Below are positions 35,809 through 46,500 of a stretch of 53,690 nt of DNA, piece by piece. A program made the position numbers and the translations under genes. A model generated the notes under the pieces. That model had not been told where the DNA came from and did not search any database. It saw nothing but the letters and a program-made list of their open reading frames with translations. This stretch comes from Pirellulales bacterium (GTDB lineage Bacteria > Planctomycetota > Planctomycetia > Pirellulales > Lacipirellulaceae): assembly GCA_022448345.1 (NCBI GenBank), contig JAKVCB010000010.1, positions 1 to 53,690 of the forward strand, read 5' to 3'. Within the stretch, counting starts at the first letter, position 1. Each line of letters begins with the position of its first letter.

Positions 35809-36705
35809 ATGTCGACGGTCGAAAAATATCTCAAACCTGAAGTGATTCGTCAGATTTCCCGGCTCGATCTTCGCGCTCAATTCATCGTAAAAGGGTTTTT
35901 ACAGGGATTGCATGCCAGCCCCTTTCAGGGATTTTCGGTTGAGTTTAGTGAACATCGCAAGTACACGCCGGGCGACGACCCACAAGACATCGATTGGCTC
36001 ATTTTCGCAAAAACCGACAAGTACTACATCAAGAAGTTTGAAGCCGAGACCAATATCACCGGTTATCTGGCAATGGATTTGAGCGAGTCGATGGGCTACA
36101 CCTATCGGCAGCAACTGACCAAGTTTGACTATGCGATATGTCTGGCAGCAGCGCTGTGCTATTTGATGGTTCATCAGAATGATCCCGTGGGCCTGATCAC
36201 TTTCGACGAGCAAATCAAGAATTGTTTGCGGCCCAAGTCGAAACGACAGCAGATCGGCAACATTCTCTCTATGTTGGCAAATCTTCAGCCGCAGGGGAAA
36301 ACCGATATTGCCCGCAGCCTGGGTCAACTGGCCGCAATGCTCAAGCAGGCCAGTCTGGTGATGGTCTTCAGCGATCTGTTAGCGGATCCGGAAGCTGTCC
36401 TTGCGGCTTTACGTCGCCTTCGCCATGGCGGAAATGACGTAATTTTGTTTCACATTCTTGATGAAGCCGAGGTTCACTTTCCGTTTACCGGACTGGTCGA
36501 TTTAGAGGAACCTGAATCACATACCCGCTTGGAAGTCGACGCTGATAGTTTTCGCCGCGACTACTTAAAAGAGATCGAATCGTTTTGCGAGTCCTATCAC
36601 CGCGACTGCTTTCAAAGCGGAATCGATTATGTTCAGCTCGATACCAGTATGCCCTTCGATCGTGCCTTGACGGAGTACCTGATTAGCAGGCGTTCTCGTG
36701 GATAA
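35809..36705 (+). CDS. DUF58 domain protein (VWA-like)
   Basis: 298 residues from ATG. GFSVEFSEHRKYTPGDDPQD is the DUF58 signature (normally near xYxxGDDxRxIDW; here ends DIDWLIFAKTDKYYIKKFE). The second half is a VWA fold with the MIDAS motif DLSESM (AMDLSESMGYTYRQQLTKF) and GLITFDEQ. No membrane segment is evident. It works together with MoxR in this conserved group; the target is not known. There is a gap of 200 bases after the MoxR gene. Confidence 0.92.
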   Translation: MSTVEKYLKPEVIRQISRLDLRAQFIVKGFLQGLHASPFQGFSVEFSEHRKYTPGDDPQDIDWLIFAKTDKYYIKKFEAETNITGYLAMDLSESMGYTYRQQLTKFDYAICLAAALCYLMVHQNDPVGLITFDEQIKNCLRPKSKRQQIGNILSMLANLQPQGKTDIARSLGQLAAMLKQASLVMVFSDLLADPEAVLAALRRLRHGGNDVILFHILDEAEVHFPFTGLVDLEEPESHTRLEVDADSFRRDYLKEIESFCESYHRDCFQSGIDYVQLDTSMPFDRALTEYLISRRSRG

Positions 36706-36771
36706 TGATCATCAGCCCGGTGCTTTTCATCCTGCATTGTTTACCCCCGGCGATTTGCTCCTTTCGATTTC

Positions 36772-38916
36772 ATGACATTCGTGACTCCCGCACTCTTGGC
36801 CGGTGCCTTGCTCGTCGGTTTGCCGATCGTGTTGCACTTGGCGATGCGCCGCCGGCCACAAAGACTGATCTTCCCGGCACTCCGTTTTGTGCAGAATCGT
36901 CGTGCGGCAAATCAAACACGGTTGCGCCTGCGGCATCTGTTGCTATTGCTGTTGCGTTGCGGGATTATTGTGCTGTTAGCCCTCGCACTAGCGCGACCGA
37001 CGATCCGGGGTTCTGGTCGGTTAGGTGGCCAGGATGCACCCATTGCCGCGGCTGTTGTGATTAATAATTCTCCGCGGATGGAGTACCGGCAAAAGAATCG
37101 CACCCGACTGCAGCAGGCGCAGGAAATTGTGGATTGGCTGCTGGGCGAGTTGCCAGTGGATACCCCGGTTGCAGTTGTTGCCCCTGGTGATCGCTACCAG
37201 GGATTTTCTGCCGATCGCGGCGCAGCCCAACTTAAGACGGCGCGATTAACGACCAGCACAGTCACCGTTCCGCTCGACCGGGCGATTGCCGATGCACTTG
37301 ATTTGCTGGAACAAAAAAAGGAAGACTACCGAGGGGAAGTCTTCGTAGTGACCGATATGGCTCAAGTCGACTGGAAACCCAAGGCGCTGGATGCATTTGC
37401 ACAGCAATTGGAACGACTTCCAGAGGTCTCCGTCTACATCATTGACGTCGGGGCTGAGGAGCCAACCAATATTGGTATCGGACAACTGCAATTGAGCGAC
37501 GACCTCCTCACTGAAGGAACGTCGCTTGACATTGAGGCCCGACTCGTCCCTACACTACCTCAGGTAGCCATATCAGCTCAGTCTCCCCGACGGGTTGCTC
37601 TCTACCTGGAGAACCACGCAAAAAAAGAAGATCAAAAACGAGGAGAAAAACTCGTTGAACTTGCAGGCAGTTCCGATCAGGCGGTTCATTTTTCCCTGGA
37701 CGATCTCCCGTTGGGAACGCATCAAGGCTATGTCCGGATTGACGGCAACGATCCGCTTACGATTGACAACATGCGGTATTTTACGGTCGAGGTTCGAGCC
37801 CCACGCAAAGTTCTTATTGCCGCAGAAAATCCCGAAAGTGCTGTTTTTCTCCGCGAAGCGTTGGCGCCGCAGGACCTCTCACTTCGATTTGAATGCGATG
37901 TTCAGCTGGTGGAAAATCTTAAAGAGTTTCCCATGGAAAACTACGAGGCTATTTGTTTGCTTGACCCAAAAGAATTAAATTCTGGCGTCTGGGAATCTCT
38001 GGCCGACTTTGTTCAGCAGGGGGGAGGCTTGGGTCTATTCCTGGGCCGCAACACGCGGCGCGATCGACTGGCCGAATTGGTGCCTCCACAACTTCTTGCC
38101 GGGTCGCTCCGTTGGACGTCGCGGAATGAAACCTTTCTTCGGCCAGTGTCGTTCGATCACCCAGTCTTAAATCCCCTGGCCGATTACACACAATCGATCC
38201 CCTGGTCGCTGTTTCCCGTGTTCAAGTACTGGGAGTTTGGCAAGCTTGCCGACGATGCACACGTCATTTGTAGATTTGCCAATGGTGACCCCGCAGTGGT
38301 TGAACGCAAGGTTGGCAAAGGTCGAGTACTCACCATGACAACCCCTATTTCCGACGTGGCCTATCGTGACCCATGGAACCTCTTGCCCACCGGTCCCGAC
38401 CCTTGGCCATTTATTGTTTTGATAGGGGGAATGGCCGATTATTTGAGTGGAGCCCACGACGACTTGCTCAACTATCAGGCTGGGCAAAATGTGGTGATGC
38501 ATCTGGCAGAACCTCAGCCGGCCTATAATTGTGTCCTGCGTTTGCCAACGGGGGAGTCCCTGCGACAGTCATTGGCCCTGACGTCGAATGATGCCTTGAT
38601 CACGACCACCTCCGAACTGGGTAACTACCGGTTGCAGGCGGGAGGCAAGCAGGCCGTACTTGACCGTGGGTTCAGTGTGAATGCGGCTAGCGAAATTAGT
38701 GAAGTACATCGCATTCCCTTTGCAGAAATCGAGCAAGCATTGGGAAAAGATCGTGTCCAATTTGCTCGAACAACAGATGAAATTGAGATCAGGGTAGGTC
38801 TTGGTCGCCTGGGTCGGGAGTTGTTTCCGTGGCTTATCGGCGCTGTTATCCTCGTCCTCGCAGCGGAGCACTTGCTCGCCAACCGGTTTTATCGAAGTGA
38901 TTTCGGACAGAACTAA
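36772..38916 (+). CDS. BatA-domain membrane protein with degenerate VWA region
   Basis: 714 residues from ATG. The N-terminal BatA (aerotolerance) domain is typical: FVTPALLAGALLVGLPIVLH, then a basic turn (MRRRPQR) and a second membrane helix (LLLLLLRCGIIVLLALALAR). The following region (IAAAVVINNSPRMEYRQ) is in the position of a VWA domain, but the MIDAS DxSxS reads NNSPR, so metal binding is probably lost. A class I amidotransferase-like region is seen at about 430-560 (LADFVQQGGGLGLFLG), and a C-terminal membrane helix (LFPWLIGAVILVLAAEHLL). An integral inner-membrane partner of MoxR/DUF58. Confidence 0.87.
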   Translation: MTFVTPALLAGALLVGLPIVLHLAMRRRPQRLIFPALRFVQNRRAANQTRLRLRHLLLLLLRCGIIVLLALALARPTIRGSGRLGGQDAPIAAAVVINNSPRMEYRQKNRTRLQQAQEIVDWLLGELPVDTPVAVVAPGDRYQGFSADRGAAQLKTARLTTSTVTVPLDRAIADALDLLEQKKEDYRGEVFVVTDMAQVDWKPKALDAFAQQLERLPEVSVYIIDVGAEEPTNIGIGQLQLSDDLLTEGTSLDIEARLVPTLPQVAISAQSPRRVALYLENHAKKEDQKRGEKLVELAGSSDQAVHFSLDDLPLGTHQGYVRIDGNDPLTIDNMRYFTVEVRAPRKVLIAAENPESAVFLREALAPQDLSLRFECDVQLVENLKEFPMENYEAICLLDPKELNSGVWESLADFVQQGGGLGLFLGRNTRRDRLAELVPPQLLAGSLRWTSRNETFLRPVSFDHPVLNPLADYTQSIPWSLFPVFKYWEFGKLADDAHVICRFANGDPAVVERKVGKGRVLTMTTPISDVAYRDPWNLLPTGPDPWPFIVLIGGMADYLSGAHDDLLNYQAGQNVVMHLAEPQPAYNCVLRLPTGESLRQSLALTSNDALITTTSELGNYRLQAGGKQAVLDRGFSVNAASEISEVHRIPFAEIEQALGKDRVQFARTTDEIEIRVGLGRLGRELFPWLIGAVILVLAAEHLLANRFYRSDFGQN

Positions 38917-38978
38917 GAGACTTTTATTCCCTCACACACTGACGCTGCAATGCTCTGGTGAAGGTCGCTGTGCCCCCA

Positions 38979-41306
38979 ATGGACATGTCGGCTGTTGAAC
39001 AGCAGATTCGCAATATGCAAAATCTCTCTATCCATCCCATCGTCAACCCGTGGCTGGTCATGCTGGCTGTGGTTGTGTTGATAGGCATGGTCTTTATCCA
39101 ACCCAGGCACGTACGTTTAAAGCCGACGCAAATTACAACGCTTGTCGTGTTGCGATTGCTGGTGGTGTTGATGACTCTGTTGGTCATGTTGCGCCCCACT
39201 TGGATTTACAGCGAACTCCGCCCTCAGAAGTCGTCGCTGGTGGTACTGGTCGATGATTCCCGCAGCATGCAGGTAGCCGATTCGATTGCCGATGCTTCCC
39301 GTTACCTGGCGGCAAAAACGCTCCTGGACGATGCCACTCCTGATTTGATAAAGCTCACCCAGAAAATCGATTTCAAAGCGTACACGTTTTCCGAAACCAC
39401 CCGCCCGGCAGATATGACTGACGAAGGGTTGCGGCTGCCTGCCACTCCGAATGGAATGCAGACAGCCCTTGGTTCAGCTCTGGAAGACGTGCTTCAGCGG
39501 GAAGCCTCTTCCCGAGTGCTTGGGGTCCTCCTCTTGAGCGACGGTGCCCACCGCGCCTTGCCACCTCGGGACCTCGCCCCCCAGTTGGCAGCCAGACGGT
39601 TAGCAGCCGAGGGGATTCCACTCTATACATTTGCTTTCGGTAAGTCTGGAGGAAGCAGTCGAGCGGATCTTCGGGTCGAGGATCTTGTCGTGAGCGACAC
39701 GATCTTCGCGTTGGCACCAACGGTGGTTCGTGCCAATGTAGTTGCCCGCGGTTTTGCCAATCAGTTTGTGCAAGCACAATTGCTTTGGGAAAACGACACA
39801 GGGGACATGGAAGTGGTTGATACCAAGCAGCTTTCTGTGGGCCTGGCCGGTGAACCAATACCGGTCGAGCTGCAGTATGTACCGCCTGTACCCGGAGAAC
39901 ATAAAATCACTGTCCGCGTTGATCCCCAAGAAGGAGAATTGGTTACCTCCAACAATCAGGCAGGGACCTTTGTCTCTGTTCGCGAAGGCGGGATTAACGT
40001 GTTGTACCTGGTGGGAGCCACGCGGATTGGTGGATCGCCGGGCTTGGAACAGCGGTTTGTGCGGGCCGCAATTGCCGAATCGCCAGATATTGTCCTCGAG
40101 CGCAGGTTCTTCAATTACCGCCATCCAGAACAAGATATTCGGGAAGCACTGAATGCGGGGAAACTGGACGTCATTGTGCTGGATGATGTTGATCAACTTG
40201 CCCTGAATCAGGAAAGCTGGCAGGCGATTACTGATCTGGTTGAACGTGGCACAGGACTCATGGTGCTGGGTGGGTTTCACAGCTTTGGTCCCGGCGGATA
40301 CCGTGGTTTGCCATTGGCTGACGTCTTGCCTATTGAAATCGGATTTGCCGAGCGGCAAAATTTTAATGAGTCGCTCCGCCAGGATGTCCATGTCACCTTT
40401 CCTACAAAAATACGACCTACGAATCCATTAGGGCAGCGGCACCCCATCATGCAACTTGCCACTCCTTCCGAGGGGGCAACCTCGAATGATGACGCCTGGG
40501 ACGATCTGCCTCCCCTGGACGGGTTAAATCTGTTTGATCGCCGACGGCTCAAACCCAATGCTCTGGTCCTTGCCGAAAGTGACGATGAAAACCAGTATCC
40601 CCTCCTGATAGCGGGGCAATCTGGCGCAGGACGCAGTCTCGCGTTTGCAGGCGATTCGACTTGGCGGTGGCCAATGCATGGTTTTGGAGCAGAGCACCGC
40701 CGCTTTTGGCGACAATGTATTTTGTGGCTCGCCAGAAAGGATCGCCCGACAGGTAGTCATGCCTGGATACGGCTGGCGACCAGACGGGTCAATCGCGGCA
40801 GCCGACTCGACCTGGTTTGCGGTGCAAATGACCCGCAGTTTATGCCTGTCAGTGCGGCCAGGATGGACGTCGAAGTCGAAACCCCCGACGGAGGCCGCCT
40901 CCCACTAAAAACCAGGAAAAAAGGATCCGGCTGGTCGGCTTCGTTCCGCGAAACACTCGATCCAGGTGACTATGTCGTGCATGTCGCGGCGCAGGAGGGT
41001 GATGTTCAACTTGGCACGGCGGAAGCCCGTTTCTTGGTTCCACAACAGGACTTGGAACTCGATCGTCCTGCTAGTGATCCGGAGCTATTGGCGCAACTTT
41101 CCCGACGAACTTCCGAAACAGGTGGTGCACTACTGGCGCCGGAACAGTTGCCCGCCTTACTTGCTGATCTTGCCAGTCAGCCGCCGGTGGTCAAGAAAGA
41201 AGTGCTGGCCAAAATTACCTACTGGGACACTTGGCCTTTTTTGCTGTTGTTTGTTGCACTGCTGACTGTCGAATGGTATCTCCGCAAACGGTGGGGACTG
41301 GTCTAA
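38979..41306 (+). CDS. VWA / GATase-like membrane protein
   Basis: 775 residues from ATG 38979; an in-frame GTG at 38958 is an alternative start. Two membrane helices lie at about residues 22-38 and 47-63 (WLVMLAVVVLIGMVF, VVLRLLVVLMTLLVML). A VWA domain follows with the MIDAS-like VLVDDSRSMQ and LLLSDGAHR, then a beta-sandwich (about 230-335), then a glutamine-amidotransferase-like region (INVLYLVGATRIGGSPGLE, VIVLDDVDQL, GTGLMVLGGFHSFGPGGYRG). It ends in a C-terminal helix (WPFLLLFVALLTVEWYLRK). It closes the MoxR-DUF58-BatA group. The membrane topology suggests a large external part. Confidence 0.87.
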   Translation: MDMSAVEQQIRNMQNLSIHPIVNPWLVMLAVVVLIGMVFIQPRHVRLKPTQITTLVVLRLLVVLMTLLVMLRPTWIYSELRPQKSSLVVLVDDSRSMQVADSIADASRYLAAKTLLDDATPDLIKLTQKIDFKAYTFSETTRPADMTDEGLRLPATPNGMQTALGSALEDVLQREASSRVLGVLLLSDGAHRALPPRDLAPQLAARRLAAEGIPLYTFAFGKSGGSSRADLRVEDLVVSDTIFALAPTVVRANVVARGFANQFVQAQLLWENDTGDMEVVDTKQLSVGLAGEPIPVELQYVPPVPGEHKITVRVDPQEGELVTSNNQAGTFVSVREGGINVLYLVGATRIGGSPGLEQRFVRAAIAESPDIVLERRFFNYRHPEQDIREALNAGKLDVIVLDDVDQLALNQESWQAITDLVERGTGLMVLGGFHSFGPGGYRGLPLADVLPIEIGFAERQNFNESLRQDVHVTFPTKIRPTNPLGQRHPIMQLATPSEGATSNDDAWDDLPPLDGLNLFDRRRLKPNALVLAESDDENQYPLLIAGQSGAGRSLAFAGDSTWRWPMHGFGAEHRRFWRQCILWLARKDRPTGSHAWIRLATRRVNRGSRLDLVCGANDPQFMPVSAARMDVEVETPDGGRLPLKTRKKGSGWSASFRETLDPGDYVVHVAAQEGDVQLGTAEARFLVPQQDLELDRPASDPELLAQLSRRTSETGGALLAPEQLPALLADLASQPPVVKKEVLAKITYWDTWPFLLLFVALLTVEWYLRKRWGLV

Positions 41307-41491
41307 GTTCACTCTGTTCACCCCCATTTTTCACCCTGGACTTGGGGGCCGGGCCAGCCGGTGCGAACCACCCGGTTGGCAAGAACTTGCATCATACCCG
41401 CCTGTATTCCCTTATCCGCCGTCGTGGCAGTTTCTGAACATCCTCACCAGTTAGTTCCCAACGGTGGTGTTCCCCATGTTAGCATGGATTT

Positions 41492-42964
41492 ATGGCCCTT
41501 CATCAACTGTGCCAATACTTTGAGTCGTCTCCAGCGATCCGCCTGTTTCGCTCCGCTCAGGCTCCGTTTATTGTCGACTTCCTGGTTCAACAATTCAAAG
41601 CGGATGGCCGCATAGCGATTCCATATGCCGACCTTCATTCCGCCTTGCTTGCGTATCAGGGGAAGCTGCACGAAACCGACCCCAATGTGATGCGAGATAA
41701 GGCGTCCACCTATCTCGTGAACTGGTGTCGGGGAGAAACCCGCTGGTTACACCGTACCCTTGTCGCAACGCAGATCGAACCTGTCTATCAGCTCACGCGG
41801 CATACCGAGGAAGTGATCCAGTTCCTTGACCGCGCTTTGCAGCAAGATCGGGGTTTCATCGGTACCGAGTCACGATTACGCCTGGTCATCGAGACACTCA
41901 ATGATTTGGTCGTCGGTACAACGGACGATCCCCAAGCCAGGCTGGCACATCTGCGGGGCGAACAAAAGCGGCTGCAAGACGAGATAGATTCAATCTTGGC
42001 CAATCAGTCGGTGGGCCGTTACCAGCCAGCGAAAATCCGTGAACAGTTTTCCGCGGCTGTCTCTTTGTTAAAGCAGTTACAGGGAGATTTCCGTGCGGTC
42101 GAAGAGAAATTCAAAGAAATTGCCCGGCAAGTTCAGCAACGTAAAACTATCGGTGGTCACAAGCGGGGTGAAATTCTCGGATTTGCCCTCGACGCCGAAG
42201 ACATTCTCAAGAAAGAAGACCAGGGAGTCAGTTTTTACGAGTTTGTTCGCTTTATTCTCTCTCCCAACGAACAGACAAAACTTCGCCAGGTAATTCAAGC
42301 TCTGGGGCAGATTGGCGAACTGTCTGACCAGACCGAAGGATTGCAGGTGGTACGGAGGATGGTACCGCTGCTACTGGCGGAAGCTGAGCAGGTGATGCGC
42401 ACCAACCAGCGACTTTCTGCGACCCTGCGGCGCTTGCTTGACGTGCGCACGACCCCTGAGCGGCAACGGGTGTCCGAACTGTTGCAAAACATTCGGAGTC
42501 TGGCGGTGTCACTTTCCGCCAACCCTCCTAAAGAGGGAAGTTTTTTGGAATTAGAAACACGCGCCAACCTGAATACGCCTTGGTCACGTACGTTCTGGAG
42601 TCCGCCAGTGGAGTTTGCTCAGGTCGATTTGAACGAGCATGTCATGGACGACGACAGGCGGCTTGAAGCGTTTCGCATGCTGGCCGAAATGCAGCGACTC
42701 GACTGGCGGAAAATGCGCAATCATGTCAGTCAGCTTGTCCGCGAGCAGGGACCAGCGACGTTAGCAGACCTCCTGGAAATTTACCCACCACTGGGAGCAA
42801 TTGAGGTGTTGGGTTACTTGCAGATTGCAAACGATGACGGTCACCAAATTGAACACGAAGCAGTGGAGAAACTTGTCCTCCCACCCAGCCAGGTTGGACA
42901 GCCGCCAGTGACCCTGACCATTCCGCGTGTCACATTTCGGGTCAGAGAGGAGTCGTTGACGTGA
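41492..42964 (+). CDS. jetA: JetA/MksF kleisin-like subunit (DUF3375)
   Basis: 490 residues from ATG 41492, the usual size of DUF3375 proteins. The N-terminus (FESSPAIRLFRSAQAPFIVD), YLVNWCRGETRWLHRTL and the long helical middle (about 140-240, AHLRGEQKRLQDEIDSILAN) match the family, which is the kleisin of MukBEF-like complexes (MukF/MksF, JetA of Wadjet). The C-terminal part closes as a winged-helix-like region. Its stop TGA overlaps the next GTG start by four bases, so translation is coupled. It forms a complex with the following two proteins. First gene of the group, after a 185-base gap from the VWA gene. Confidence 0.9.
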   Translation: MALHQLCQYFESSPAIRLFRSAQAPFIVDFLVQQFKADGRIAIPYADLHSALLAYQGKLHETDPNVMRDKASTYLVNWCRGETRWLHRTLVATQIEPVYQLTRHTEEVIQFLDRALQQDRGFIGTESRLRLVIETLNDLVVGTTDDPQARLAHLRGEQKRLQDEIDSILANQSVGRYQPAKIREQFSAAVSLLKQLQGDFRAVEEKFKEIARQVQQRKTIGGHKRGEILGFALDAEDILKKEDQGVSFYEFVRFILSPNEQTKLRQVIQALGQIGELSDQTEGLQVVRRMVPLLLAEAEQVMRTNQRLSATLRRLLDVRTTPERQRVSELLQNIRSLAVSLSANPPKEGSFLELETRANLNTPWSRTFWSPPVEFAQVDLNEHVMDDDRRLEAFRMLAEMQRLDWRKMRNHVSQLVREQGPATLADLLEIYPPLGAIEVLGYLQIANDDGHQIEHEAVEKLVLPPSQVGQPPVTLTIPRVTFRVREESLT

Positions 42965-43587
42965 CAGATTATCGTGACACATCCCCAGAGATGTATCCCT
43001 GGAGTCTGGCTGCGGTCCGCCTGCTTCAAGGCGTCGTGTATGCCGAAGAGGAAAAAGTGTGGAACTTGGTGTTGGGATCGAAGTCACCGCTGCAGTCCTA
43101 TTTTAGCCAACTCGGGCTCTTGTTGATCGTGGATGAGTCGGAAGGATTTGCGTTCTTGCGACAGTTTGAGGAGGACGAGTATCCCGCGGGGCAGGCTGCG
43201 TTGCCAAAGCTCTTTCGCCGGGTACCGATGAACTATGGTGCGACACTGCTTTGCGTATTGCTTCGTGACCTGCTTCGCCAATTTGAAGAAGAAGAAGTTG
43301 ACAACGAGCGATGTCTGGTGGAAACCACAAAACTTCTGGCGGACTGGAAAAATTTTTTCCCCATTGATCAGGACGAAGTCCAAAAACAAAAAGAACTGCG
43401 GAGCGCACTCCGTAAACTGGAAGATTTAAAGCTTGTCCGTAAGTTTGGCGATGAGCCCGAAACCTGGGAAGTACGACGGATTCTTAAAGCTCGCCTGCCA
43501 GCTGCAGAACTTGAAACTTTAAAGCTGAAACTTTTGGCCGCTACACAGGGCAACCCGACCAATTCGCCGTCCCAAAATCATGACTGA
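42961..43587 (+). CDS. jetB: JetB/MksE KITE-like subunit (DUF4194)
   Basis: 208 residues from GTG 42961. The sequence LIVDESEGFAFLRQFEEDEY, FRRVPMNYGATLLCVLLRDLL, and the closing LEDLKLVRKFGDEPETWEVR followed by RRILKARLPA are typical of DUF4194, the small winged-helix subunit MukE/MksE/JetB that dimerises on the kleisin. It overlaps the next gene by eight bases (the stop lies within ATGACTGA), again translational coupling. Confidence 0.9.
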   Translation: MTDYRDTSPEMYPWSLAAVRLLQGVVYAEEEKVWNLVLGSKSPLQSYFSQLGLLLIVDESEGFAFLRQFEEDEYPAGQAALPKLFRRVPMNYGATLLCVLLRDLLRQFEEEEVDNERCLVETTKLLADWKNFFPIDQDEVQKQKELRSALRKLEDLKLVRKFGDEPETWEVRRILKARLPAAELETLKLKLLAATQGNPTNSPSQNHD

Positions 43588-46500
43588 TGACCTTTACCTG
43601 GATGAACCCCTCAACCGCAGTGGCTTCCGGCTACACAAGCTGGAGGTCAAGAACTGGGGTACGTTTGACAGTACCTCCGGTCAGGTTTACACGGTTCGAC
43701 CGAACGGGAAAACGGCCCTCTTAATTGGCCAAAATGGCACTGGGAAATCGACGTTAGTCGATGCCCTGCTTACCTTGCTCGTCAAGCCGGTAATCCGCAA
43801 TTACAACGTGGCTGCTGGTGCCGCCAAGCAAGAGCGCAACGAGCGAAGTTACGTGAAGGGTGCTTTCGATCGCCGCAGTCGTGCTCAGGACCATCGGGCG
43901 GATATCCAGTATATGAGGCCGGATAATTCCCACTATTCCGTACTGTTGGCCTGTTTTCGGGATGAGGTCACCAACGATGCGTTCACGATTGCCCAAGTGC
44001 TTTCTCTCAATACGACTGGAGCTGTCGACAAAGTCTACTGCTTTGGCCTTGGGGAAAAATCGATCACCGCAGACTGTGCGGGCTTGGTGCGCAACGGGAA
44101 GATTCCTCAGCAACTCCAACAACGTGGATTTCGCACCACGGCCCGCTACAAGGAATATGCCCAGTGGTTTCGTGACGCAACGCATGTCAAACCGAAGGCA
44201 ATGGACATGTTTAATCAGACGATTGCTGTCAAGGACATCCAAAGCCTTACGAAATTCATACGCCAACACATGCTCGAAGCGCAGCCCTGGAATGAAAAGG
44301 TTGAGTCCTTGCTGAACCACTTCGCGCAGTTGAGTCAGGCTCATCAAAGCCTGGTGCGAGTCCGCCGGCAATTCCAGCTGTTGGAACCGATTGCTACGTT
44401 GGGCAGCGATTACCAGACACATGCCAGCGAACTCGCCCTCAATCAGCAGATGCTTGATGCAGCCGAAGCTTATTTTCGTGCCCAGGCGGTGGACCTGTTT
44501 GTGCCGCAATGCGGTGCCTGGAAGGAGGATTTGCAGCAGATCCAGGCAGACAAGCAAACTCTCGGAGATCAAATCACCTCGGCCAGAGAAGAAGTTCGCC
44601 GGCTTACCAATGAAATGGAACTGGCTGGAGGTGAGCGGTTGCGACAGATTCCACTACTTATCGAGAAATATGAGGCCATTATTGACCGGCGGCGCGCGGC
44701 CAGCCAGCGTTATCACGAAGCAATCAGCATGGCTGGATTGTCCGTGGCGACAGTTGATCGGGAAGCGTTCTTAGAGGTGCATGCCGAGTTGCCAGACCGG
44801 CTCAAAAAAATCGAGCAGGAAATTACTTCGACTGAACAGCAACGCGATCGACGTGTAGTCCAGCGGGGTCACGTGCTGACCGAGGCGCGAGACGAGCAAC
44901 GTGAACTCGAAGCATTGCAAAGCAGACAAGGTAACCTTCCTGAGCCGCTCTCCGAGTTGCGCCGAAGTCTTTGTGAGCAGTTGCAGTTGTCCGAAAAGGA
45001 ACTCCCGTTCGTGGCGGAGTTGATTGCAGTCAAACCAGAGCAGCGCCAGTGGGAGGCCTCCCTGGAGATGGTGCTGCGCAGCTTTGCGCTCAGCTTGCTC
45101 GTTCCCCACCAGCATTATCGCCGCGTCAGCCAGTACATTGAGCAAACACAACTTGTTGACGAGCGGGGGTATGGCAGCCGACTTGTTTACTTACGAGTGG
45201 GTCAGCGCGTCCCAAAACCATCGACGCTGGCCAGCCCGGAATATTCCCTGATCGGCAAGCTCGATTTTCGAACGGAGCATTCGATTCTTCCCTGGGTGCG
45301 GTCGGAGTTGCAGCGGAGGTTTGACTACCGGTGTTGTGACACACTCCAGGAGTTTCAGGCTGCCGATGGACTGGCCCTGACCCGGCAACGCCATGTGAAG
45401 ATCCGCAACGTGCGCCATGAAAAGGACGATCGGCAGCAGGCAGCAGATCCTCGCCGCTTCGTGTTGGGGTGGAACAATCAGGATAAACGTCGCCATCTCA
45501 GCGAAGGAATCGAGTGCTTGGAGAAAAAAGTGCAGGACCTCACCGCTACCATTCGCGATTTGGCCGGGAAGTTAGATGGATTGCGTACCCAGCAGGCCGC
45601 CTTGGTTGAAGTACTAAGATATCCCAGTTTCGACGACATCGACGACGCTGCCGATGCTCAGCAGGTTAAACTACTCTTCCAAGAGAAGAAGCAACTTGAG
45701 TCTGAAAACGACACGGTTCGCTTGTTGAAAAAACATCTAAAAGAGGCCCGCTCCCGAGAGAAAAAACGGGAAAGTCAGCGTGAACAGGCTATCAAACAGG
45801 AAGGAAAGCTGGAAAGTCAAATCGAACAATCAGAGCAACTCATTGCCATTGCCCAACGAAAACTTACGGAATGGGAAACAGATGGCAGTTTGACACGGCA
45901 CGCTGCCCACTTTTCAGAACTCCAAGCATTTCTGGCAGACCGTCCTTTGACGGCTGACAATTTGCTTGAGCGAGAGCAAACCTTTGTGAAGTCGCGTCGA
46001 CGGGAGGTCGATCAGCTCCGCAAGTCGCTGGAGCCGAAGGGACGTCAGTTGCTGGCATCGATGAACCGGTTTCTCCGAGAATTTCAGGAAGAACGACATG
46101 ATCTGGCGGCTGATGTTGCGTACCTCGACAGCTTTCTCGGACTCTTACAGTCGATTCGGGAAGACGATCTTCCGCGCCATGAACGGCGGTTTAAGGATCG
46201 ACTCAATGAAAAGGTGGTTCAGGAAATCGGGATTCTTAATGGGGCACTTAACGCCGAACAGACAGAGATCGAGAGCAAAATCGATTCCCTCAATCAATCT
46301 CTCCGACAACTCGAGTATCGCCCAGGTACCCATATGAAACTGGAGGCAAAAGTCGTACGGGATCGCGAGATCACCGATTTTCGACAAACGCTTCGCAATT
46401 GCCTTGAGGGAAAATTTGGCGGCGCCTTGTCAGAGGATGAAGCAAGGTATGTTGAAATCCAAAAACTCGTGTCGCGTCTCCGCGAGGAAGAACATTGGCG

